A stretch of DNA of 5,516 bases from Holophagae bacterium (GTDB taxonomy: Bacteria > Acidobacteriota > Thermoanaerobaculia > Thermoanaerobaculales > Sulfomarinibacteraceae). The notes beneath the pieces are model-generated. The model searched no databases. It was not told the origin of the DNA and saw only the letters and a list, made by a program, of their open reading frames with translations. Numbering within the stretch: the stretch's first letter is position 1; every line of letters starts with the position of its first letter. Shown here piece after piece: positions 1 to 4,969 of the stretch. The translations under genes and the position numbers were made by a program. Location of the stretch: assembly GCA_030637505.1 (NCBI GenBank), contig DAOWGJ010000207.1:1-5516 (forward strand), given 5' to 3'.

Positions 1-1482
1 GGGGAGCTGTTCATCGCCGCCGCCCACGGTCTGACGCCGCGACGCATCGCCGGCCATGGCCTCAGCTTCGAGCAGATGGCCTACCACCCGGACGGCGACC
101 GGCTTGCCACCGTCGACGCCCAGGGTGAAGTCCAACTGTGGGCGCTGGCCGAAGGTTCGTGTCAACTTCTCCGCACCTTCACGGGAGATCGGGAGTCCAT
201 GTACTGGGACCTCGCCTTCGATCCCACAGGCACCCTCCTGGTCGCAACCCAGGAGTCCGGCAAGATCTGGATCTGGGGTTTGCACGACCCACCTGGCGCC
301 GATCCACAGCAAATCGTCGGCGGCTGGGCCGGCGGCACGGGAACCGAGCTGGCGTTTCCGCCCACCGGACGGTGGTTTGCCCGTGCCGGCGGCATTGGTG
401 GTGTCACCCTGTGGCCCATCGACAGCCGGCGCCCGTTCGTTCTGCGTGGTCACACGGGGCCCGTGAAACATCTGGTCTTTTCTCCAGACGGCACGTGGCT
501 CGTATCTGCCGCGATTGACGGCACTCTGCGGATGTGGTCCCTGAAGGCCGACTCGCACGACCGCGGTCGTGTGCTCTGCCGTATGCAGAGGCCGATCGCA
601 GAAACCGGCCAAATGGAGGTTTCCCCAGACGGCAGATTCGTGGCCCTGACCACCGGTCACGGTGCGGTGAAGGTCATCCCCGTCAACGGCGCCGGGATGT
701 TTGAGCTTCGAGTTTTCCAGGGACGTGTGTTGTCGGTGGACATCGGTCCTGATGGCCGCACGGTTGCAGCCGGTGGCGGCATGGTCGATCCGTCTGAGGC
801 CGTCATCCGCGTGTATGACCTGGACGGCGGGGAGATCATCGTGCTTGATGGTGGCGACGGCCAGGCCATCCGTCAAATGCGATTCACGACCAGAGACAAT
901 CTGTTGGCCGCGAGTGATGGCAGGCTGTGGCGGTGGAACCTGGCGACCCGCAGCCGGGAGCTGCAGTTTGAGGGTGTGAATCGCTTCGACGCCGGCCCCG
1001 AGGGCAAGATTGTGGTGGCTCTTCGCGGGGGAACTTCCAGCCCCGGCGACTCCGGAGTAGCGGTGGTCCATGATCTCGAACGTGACACCACGGTCGTGCT
1101 TGAGGCCCACGGCACAAGCCTTCTCACTGCGGCTCTTGGCCCGCTCGGAAAAACCGTGGTGACCGGGGGCCGTGACCGGATCGTGCGCGCCGGGCCTGCA
1201 GCCGGTGGCGAGCCCCACCTCCTCTACGGCCACCGGGGCATGGTCAAGGTCGTGGCGGTGTCACCGGACGGCCAGTGGATCGCCTCAGGCTCCCGAGACG
1301 GCACCATCCGGCTCTGGCCCATGCCTACTGGCCGGCCCTTCCACACACTGCCCCGGGAGGAACTCCTCGACCGACTGCGCGCCCTGCGCTCTTACCGGGT
1401 CAATCGTGACTACTCCGACCCCAGGGGCTACTCCGATGAACCGGTCCCCTTCCGCGGCTGGGAGACGGTACCGGAGTGGTGA
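1..1482 (+). CDS. WD40-repeat beta-propeller protein, C-terminal part (5' end outside window)
   Basis: The frame is open from base 1 to a TGA at 1480-1482, giving 493 visible residues; the true start lies upstream, so the Met at 76 is not used. About ten WD40 blade units can be counted, with strand ends such as VQLWAL (residue ~44-49), IWIWGL, VTLWPI, LRMWSL, IRVYDL, LWRWNL and IRLWPM (~436-441), and canonical FSPDGTWLVSAAIDGT and VSPDGQWIASGSRDGT segments. Ten units exceed one seven-bladed propeller, so the full protein probably has two. The C-terminal ~50 residues (LPREELLDRLRAL ... PFRGWETVPEW) match a tail I recall from bacterial WD40 proteins that carry an N-terminal Ser/Thr kinase or winged-helix domain. 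Such a domain may lie upstream but cannot be seen. WD40 propellers are protein-interaction scaffolds, and no catalytic motif is visible. No hairpin terminator follows the stop. Family assignment is firm; the role is unknown. Confidence 0.9.
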   Translation, partial: GELFIAAAHGLTPRRIAGHGLSFEQMAYHPDGDRLATVDAQGEVQLWALAEGSCQLLRTFTGDRESMYWDLAFDPTGTLLVATQESGKIWIWGLHDPPGADPQQIVGGWAGGTGTELAFPPTGRWFARAGGIGGVTLWPIDSRRPFVLRGHTGPVKHLVFSPDGTWLVSAAIDGTLRMWSLKADSHDRGRVLCRMQRPIAETGQMEVSPDGRFVALTTGHGAVKVIPVNGAGMFELRVFQGRVLSVDIGPDGRTVAAGGGMVDPSEAVIRVYDLDGGEIIVLDGGDGQAIRQMRFTTRDNLLAASDGRLWRWNLATRSRELQFEGVNRFDAGPEGKIVVALRGGTSSPGDSGVAVVHDLERDTTVVLEAHGTSLLTAALGPLGKTVVTGGRDRIVRAGPAAGGEPHLLYGHRGMVKVVAVSPDGQWIASGSRDGTIRLWPMPTGRPFHTLPREELLDRLRALRSYRVNRDYSDPRGYSDEPVPFRGWETVPEW

Positions 1483-1665
1483 CTAGTACACCTCCTGTTC
1501 CTGCTGGTATTGAGGTGGCGGCACACATCCACGAACGTCGAGCAACGAGACACCCGCGGTCTGGGTGCTCACGTAGACGTAGCCGCCCGAGAATACGATC
1601 TCGCCCGGGGAGCCCGGAACGCTGTGGAAGCCGAGCATCCGGGATAGGCCCTCAGTCAGGTTTTG
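1483..1665 (-). pseudogene. Remnant of an LVIVD-type beta-propeller protein (last blade only)
   Basis: On the minus strand, the frame ending in TAG (complement of CTA at 1483-1485) encodes about 55 residues resembling one blade of an LVIVD repeat: MLGFHSVPGSPGEIVF, then SGGYVYVSTQTAGVSLLDVRGC and a polar tail ending EQEVY. The family pattern is roughly 'avsGnyaYVa...GLrviDv', which fits well. No upstream blades, signal peptide or credible start belong to it: further upstream this frame runs into an out-of-frame reading of the winged-helix/TPR gene. A single blade cannot fold as a propeller, so I read it as the 3' stub of a deleted or rearranged gene. The 5' boundary (about 1650-1670) is approximate. 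Alternatively it is the end of the neighbouring reading frame displaced by a frameshift, or a short chance ORF. The match to the LVIVD pattern is by eye. Confidence 0.5.
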
Positions 1666-2354
1666 TGAGTGTGATTGCAGATGTCCCAAAGCAGAGCCTT
1701 GGCTTCCAGCAAGGGCAAGGTGTCGATGCCTTCGCTGAAACCGGCCACGATCGGTTGGAGCAGCTTTTGAGCCTCCCCGATCTTGCCCTGGTCCTTCCAC
1801 AGCCCGGCAAGTCTGGTGGCTGCACGAAGCTCGGCGCGCTCTTCACCCTTGGCCCTGGCACGGTCGATCGTTTGCAGCAGGCCGATTTCGGCCTCGGCTG
1901 TAGGTTCCGATGCCGTGATCGAACGGTGGGTCTGCCTGATGGCCTGGGCCTCATCGGTGAAGGCCTCCGGTTTCTCTCCTTCGGCCGGTTTCATCCGACG
2001 ATCGAGGTAGGGCGGCCGCGGGTCCGTTCCCTCCTGAACTACGGTTGCGATAATCCTGTAGCCGCGGGTGTGAATCGTCTCGATGTATTGGGGATCACTG
2101 GAGTCATCGTGGAGGGCGGTCCGCAGTTGGGCGATAACCCCGGTCAGGCTCCCAGGGGCCACCACCTCCACCTTCCACACCTGGTCAATCAGATCCTGCT
2201 TGCGCACCAACTCGCCCGGCCGGCAGGCCAGGAATACCAACACTTCCATGGCCCGCGGTTCCAGGTGAACGACCTTGTCGCCATTCGTTACTCGACTCAG
2301 GCTCGGATCCACGAGCCAGTCTCCCAGCCGAAAGCGGTCGATGTTCAGAGCCAT
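1656..2354 (-). CDS. Winged-helix (OmpR/CadC-type) regulator fused to a C-terminal TPR stub
   Basis: This 232-residue protein starts at ATG (complement of 2352-2354) behind a purine-rich AAAGAGAAAGAAG leader. Residues ~3-105 are a Trans_reg_C winged helix: LEPRAMEVLVFLACRPGELV (31-50), the recognition-helix region APGSLTGVIAQLRTAL (66-81), and the wing PQYIETIHTRGYRIIA (88-103). There is no receiver domain. Residues ~106-150 are a charged linker without a membrane segment, unlike CadC-type sensors. Residues ~152-222 (LRAATRLAGLWKDQGKIGEA, then GFSEGIDTLPLLEAKALL) match the terminal TPR module that ends long AAA-ATPase/TPR regulators and class III adenylate cyclases. Those proteins are usually around 900 residues or more, so the central ATPase and most TPRs are missing here. 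It is probably DNA-binding and cytoplasmic; targets are unknown. It is transcribed divergently from the PFK gene, whose upstream region it could bind. It may be a functional mini-regulator or the product of an internal deletion. The winged helix is certain, the TPR assignment likely. Confidence 0.8.
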   Translation of the reverse strand: MALNIDRFRLGDWLVDPSLSRVTNGDKVVHLEPRAMEVLVFLACRPGELVRKQDLIDQVWKVEVVAPGSLTGVIAQLRTALHDDSSDPQYIETIHTRGYRIIATVVQEGTDPRPPYLDRRMKPAEGEKPEAFTDEAQAIRQTHRSITASEPTAEAEIGLLQTIDRARAKGEERAELRAATRLAGLWKDQGKIGEAQKLLQPIVAGFSEGIDTLPLLEAKALLWDICNHTHKT

Positions 2355-2383
2355 CTTCTTTCTCTTTGGTTATTTCCCGGAAC

Positions 2384-2389
2384 AGTATA
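2384..2389 (-). promoter_or_regulatory. Candidate -10 element of the winged-helix gene
   Basis: The minus strand reads TATACT here (consensus TATAAT, five of six), 29 bases before the ATG, which would leave a short untranslated leader of about 22 bases. No convincing -35 hexamer is found at the standard spacing; that space is occupied by the palindrome at 2398-2411. This call rests on hexamer similarity alone. Confidence 0.35.
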
Positions 2390-2397
2390 GCGCATCT

Positions 2398-2411
2398 GAG
2401 CAATAATGCTC
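2398..2411. promoter_or_regulatory. Operator-like palindrome in the divergent intergenic region
   Basis: GAGCA-ATAA-TGCTC is a perfect 5-bp inverted repeat with a 4-base centre. It lies just upstream of the candidate -10 of the winged-helix gene, roughly over its -35 position, and about 110 bases upstream of the PFK start. The location suits a repressor or autoregulatory site, but a 5-bp arm can arise by chance, and winged-helix proteins of this type more often bind direct repeats. Confidence 0.3.
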
Positions 2412-2438
2412 CTGAACAACTCTTCCGCGCGCTGCTTC

Positions 2439-2476
2439 TTCCTTCGTTTTCCAGTTTCAAGTTTCCTTCCTTTTCC
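2439..2476. repeat. Pyrimidine-rich direct repeats upstream of the PFK gene
   Basis: TTCCTTCGTTTTCC (2439-2452) recurs as TTCCTTCCTTTTCC (2463-2476), 13 of 14 bases identical and 24 bases apart start to start. Between and overlapping them AGTTTC occurs twice (2453-2458 and 2460-2465). The tract lies 43-80 bases upstream of the PFK ATG in otherwise GC-rich DNA. Direct repeats are the usual target form for OmpR-type winged-helix proteins, but the spacing is wider than the typical 10-11 bp, and low sequence complexity makes chance repetition easy. Confidence 0.3.
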
Positions 2477-2504
2477 TGGCGGCCTTCCGAGCCAAAGGAC
2501 CCGC

Positions 2505-2510
2505 TACAAT
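2505..2510 (+). promoter_or_regulatory. Candidate -10 element of the PFK gene, implying a leaderless mRNA
   Basis: TACAAT (five of six matches to TATAAT) ends eight bases before the PFK ATG, so a transcript from it would begin at or within a base or two of the start codon. There is no Shine-Dalgarno sequence at normal spacing: the nearest, AAAGGA at 2494-2499, ends 19 bases before the ATG. No good -35 hexamer is present at 16-18 bp spacing. Confidence 0.35.
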
Positions 2511-2518
2511 CAAACCCT

Positions 2519-4753
2519 ATGAGTCATCAGAAACACAAGTTCAAGGGAACGATCGGTGTCCTGACCAGCGGCGGAGACGCTCCGGGCATGAACGCTGCCC
2601 TGCGGGCGGTGGTTCGGGGTGGGTTGGCCGCCGGCTGGTGTGTCTCGGCGATTCGAGAGGGCTATCAGGGCCTGGTCAACGGTGGCGAATTCATCCGGGA
2701 GATGTCCTGGGATGCCGTTGGAGGCATCATGCACCGGGGGGGCACGGTAATAGGGACCGCGCGGTGCAAGGCCTTCTATCACCGGGAGGGCCGTCGAGAC
2801 GCGGCCTTTCATCTGGTCGAAAGCGGCATCGACCGGTTGGTGGTCATCGGGGGGGACGGCAGCCTGACGGCGGCCGATCTTCTCAGGCGGGAGTGGCCGG
2901 AGCTGTTGGCGGAGCTGGTCGAGGCCGACCGGCTTTCGCAGGCCGAGGCCGATCGCCATCCGCATTTGGCGATCGTCGGCCTGGTGGGGTCGATCGACAA
3001 CGACATGGTCGGTACCGATATGACGATCGGCGCAGATACTGCGCTGCATCGGATCACCGAGGCGGTCGATGCCCTTGCCGGCACCGCGGCATCCCACCAG
3101 CGCACTTTCGTCGTCGAGGTCATGGGGCGGAGGTGCGGCTACCTCGCTGTGGCGGCGGCGCTGGCAGGGGGGGCCGACTGGGTCCTTCTTCCAGAGCGAC
3201 CTCCCGAAAGGGAAGACTGGGAAGTCGCCATGGTCGAAAGCCTCAGGGCGGGGCGTGAGGCCGGGCGGCGGGACAGCATCGTCATCGTCGCGGAAGGCGC
3301 CCGAAACCGGAGGGGACGGCCGATTACCGCCGAATACGTCAGGGACATTCTGGAGCATCACCTGGACGAGGAGGTTCGCCTGACAATTCTCGGACATGTG
3401 CAAAGGGGCGGCAGACCCTCGGCCTTCGACCGGACGATGAGCTCCCTGCTGGGCCTCGCTGCGGTGGACACTTTGATTGCCGCTGATCCCGAGGACGAGG
3501 CCCAGTTGATCGGTCTTCGGGCCAACAGAATCCACCGGTCACCGCTGATGGCGTGTGTCGAAGAAAACCGCCGGGTTGGGGAAGCGATCGAGAAGCAAGA
3601 CTATCGGGCGGCGATGGAAATGCGAGGCTCCGGATTTTCGGAGACGGTGGCAACCCTGGATACGATGATCAGGGCCTTGCCACGGCCTCCAAAACCCGGG
3701 CAGCGTCGACTTCGCCTTGCCGTTCTCAATGCCGGGGGACCTTCGCCGGGGATGAATACGGCGGTTCGGGTCGCGGTTCGTTTCGGCCTGGATCGCGGCC
3801 ACACTGTGCTGGGGATCCGGAACGGTTTTCCCGGGCTGATCGGCGACACCATCGACGAACTGGGTTGGATGTCGGTCAAGGGATGGGGAACGATTGGAGG
3901 CTCGGAACTCGGGACCTCGAGACACGTGCCCGAAGAGGGGGATTTGGAGGCCATCGCCCGGACGCTCGGCGATCGGAAGATCGACGCCCTCTTGTGCGTC
4001 GGAGGATGGGAGGCCTATCGATCGGCCCATCTCCTGGTAGAAAACCGTGAGGAATACAAGGCTTTCAATCTCCCGATCGTCTGTCTGCCTGCCAGTATCG
4101 ACAACAACCTCCCGGGGTCGGAGCTGGCGGTCGGCGCCGACACTGCCCTCAACTCGATTGTCGATGCCCTGGACAAGATCAAGCAATCGGCTGTGGCCTC
4201 CAGGCGGTGTTTCGTCGTCGAGGTCATGGGCCGGTACTGCGGCTACCTCGCGCTGATGGCAGGTTTGGCCTCGGGCGCCGAGCGGGTTTACATGCACGAA
4301 GAAGGGGTGACCCTGGACGACCTCAAGGCGGATGTCGATCGTCTGGTCGCAGGATTTGAGGGAGGCAAGCGCCTTGGGCTTATGATCCGGAACGAATTCG
4401 CCAATGACTGCTACACCACCCAGTTCATGGTCCAGCTCTTCGAAGAAGAAGGGGGTGAGCTGTTCGACGTCCGACAGGCAATCCTGGGACATCTGCAACA
4501 GGGCGGCGATCCGACGCCGTTTGACCGGAATTTGGCGGCGCGTCTGGCGGGCCTGTGCGTTGAACGCATGGTGTCAGCGGCCTCAAGCGGCACCGCTGAC
4601 GCCGTTGCCGTCGGGCTGCGGCTGGGCGACGAAAACTTCATCGACCTCCGGGGATTGACCGGGATGATCGATGCCGATTTCCGACGCCCGTCAAAACAGT
4701 GGTGGATGGACCTCAGACCTCAGGTCAGCGTCCTGGCGCAACCGTCGCCGTGA
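2519..4753 (+). CDS. pfkA: Tandem (eukaryotic-type) ATP-dependent 6-phosphofructokinase
   Basis: This enzyme phosphorylates fructose 6-phosphate to fructose 1,6-bisphosphate, the committed step of glycolysis, in the cytoplasm. The 744-residue protein contains two PFK domains (~10-385 and ~397-735), about twice the usual bacterial length and near the animal enzyme. N-half: TSGGDAPGMN (16-25), ATP loop GGDGS (111-115), GSIDND (157-162) with catalytic Asp160, QRT Arg195, MGR (202-204), AEG Glu259, Arg287, and GHVQRGG His293/Arg296. Gly114 and Gly157 are the residues associated with ATP rather than pyrophosphate use. C-half: NAGGPSPGMN (404-413), GGWEAY (495-500) replacing GGDGS, ASIDNN (525-530), MGRYCGYLA, RNEFANDCYTTQF, GHLQQGGDPTPFDRN. 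The GGWEA loop and QQGG motif echo the eukaryotic regulatory half, suggesting an allosteric C-domain. Start: ATG 2519 lies ten residues before conserved sequence; an in-frame ATG at 2366 would add 51 unconserved residues and cross the divergent promoter region, so it is rejected. It is not in an operon. Confidence 0.95.
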   Translation: MSHQKHKFKGTIGVLTSGGDAPGMNAALRAVVRGGLAAGWCVSAIREGYQGLVNGGEFIREMSWDAVGGIMHRGGTVIGTARCKAFYHREGRRDAAFHLVESGIDRLVVIGGDGSLTAADLLRREWPELLAELVEADRLSQAEADRHPHLAIVGLVGSIDNDMVGTDMTIGADTALHRITEAVDALAGTAASHQRTFVVEVMGRRCGYLAVAAALAGGADWVLLPERPPEREDWEVAMVESLRAGREAGRRDSIVIVAEGARNRRGRPITAEYVRDILEHHLDEEVRLTILGHVQRGGRPSAFDRTMSSLLGLAAVDTLIAADPEDEAQLIGLRANRIHRSPLMACVEENRRVGEAIEKQDYRAAMEMRGSGFSETVATLDTMIRALPRPPKPGQRRLRLAVLNAGGPSPGMNTAVRVAVRFGLDRGHTVLGIRNGFPGLIGDTIDELGWMSVKGWGTIGGSELGTSRHVPEEGDLEAIARTLGDRKIDALLCVGGWEAYRSAHLLVENREEYKAFNLPIVCLPASIDNNLPGSELAVGADTALNSIVDALDKIKQSAVASRRCFVVEVMGRYCGYLALMAGLASGAERVYMHEEGVTLDDLKADVDRLVAGFEGGKRLGLMIRNEFANDCYTTQFMVQLFEEEGGELFDVRQAILGHLQQGGDPTPFDRNLAARLAGLCVERMVSAASSGTADAVAVGLRLGDENFIDLRGLTGMIDADFRRPSKQWWMDLRPQVSVLAQPSP

Positions 4754-4769
4754 CCCGGCGATGCCGGGT
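4753..4769 (+). terminator. Hairpin overlapping the PFK stop codon (possible terminator)
   Basis: ACCCGGC (4753-4759) pairs perfectly with GCCGGGT (4763-4769) around a GAT loop; the stem begins at the last base of the TGA stop codon. No T-tract follows (TCCGGAGC), so it is not a canonical Rho-independent terminator. It could protect the mRNA 3' end or aid Rho-dependent termination. Confidence 0.4.
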
Positions 4770-4813
4770 TCCGGAGCTATCAGCTTCGCTGCTTGCAAAA
4801 ATAAGGGGAAAGC

Positions 4814-4833
4814 CACAAAAAGGCACAAAAAGG
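4814..4833 (+). repeat. Two tandem copies of CACAAAAAGG
   Basis: Two exact 10-bp units (4814-4823 and 4824-4833) lie head to tail, at a period close to one helical turn, between the outer and inner inverted repeats of the element. Their A-tracts in phase would favour DNA curvature. Confidence 0.7.
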
Positions 4834-4844
4834 TAAGGAGGAAC

Positions 4845-4904
4845 GTAGGGTGGGCCTTGGCCCACCAACAAAGGCGCCCGATGGTGGGCCAAGGCCCACC
4901 CTAC
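4845..4904. repeat. 23-bp perfect inverted repeat, each arm itself palindromic
   Basis: The left arm 4845-4867 (beginning GTAGGGTGGGCC) is the exact reverse complement of the right arm 4882-4904 (ending GGCCCACCCTAC), with a 14-base loop at 4868-4881. Within each arm GGTGGGCC and GGCCCACC form an 8-bp palindrome around TT (left) or AA (right). The DNA or RNA can therefore fold either as one long 23-bp stem or as two short hairpins. It lies between the convergent PFK and Asp-box genes, where it could also act as a bidirectional transcription block. Confidence 0.9.
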
Positions 4905-4941
4905 TGAATTTTGCAAGAGGCTGGGCTGACAGCTGAGAGCG

Positions 4942-4969
4942 TCAGGAGAAGCCGGCAGGCTTCTCCTGA
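4942..4969 (-). terminator. 12-bp stem-loop immediately after the Asp-box gene stop
   Basis: TCAGGAGAAGCC (4942-4953) and GGCTTCTCCTGA (4958-4969) form a perfect 12-bp stem with a 4-base loop. On the minus strand the stem starts at the base directly after the stop codon of the Asp-box gene. No U-tract follows on either strand, so it is a strong but non-canonical terminator or 3'-stabilising hairpin. It could also stop transcription arriving from the PFK side. Confidence 0.6.

Larger units (their letters stand above)
4792..4917. mobile_element. MITE/REP-like nested inverted-repeat element
   Basis: A 126-bp intergenic element bounded by 9-bp perfect terminal inverted repeats CTTGCAAAA (4792-4800) and TTTTGCAAG (4909-4917). 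It contains a tandem pair of CACAAAAAGG and a 23-bp perfect inverted repeat. It has no coding capacity, as expected for a non-autonomous element or a REP-type sequence mobilised in trans by a REP-associated tyrosine transposase; neither a transposase nor a clear target-site duplication is visible. The core GTAGGGTGGGCC / GGCCCACCCTAC sequence resembles a dispersed repeat I recall from planctomycete and other environmental bacterial genomes, a recollection that could not be checked here. Confidence 0.5.

Noticed and set aside
1476..2390. Plus-strand open frame of 304 codons opposite the winged-helix gene
   Set aside because: It has no recognisable domain, is rich in Arg/Gly/Pro/His as expected from antisense reading, and lies opposite a frame with clear winged-helix and TPR motifs.
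2366..2518. Upstream in-frame ATG at 2366 as the PFK start
   Set aside because: The extra 51 residues are low-complexity and unlike PFK, and the extension would cover the divergent promoter region. The ATG at 2519 sits at the usual distance from the first conserved motif.
2510..4498. Two long minus-strand open frames (341 and 319 codons) opposite the PFK gene
   Set aside because: The PFK frame on the other strand carries all family motifs. The antisense frames show no domain and arise from GC-biased third positions.
4834..4907. A perfect Shine-Dalgarno-like AAGGAGG at 4835-4841
   Set aside because: The only downstream ATG (4881) opens an 8-codon frame inside the inverted repeat, too far away and stopping at once, so no gene is served.
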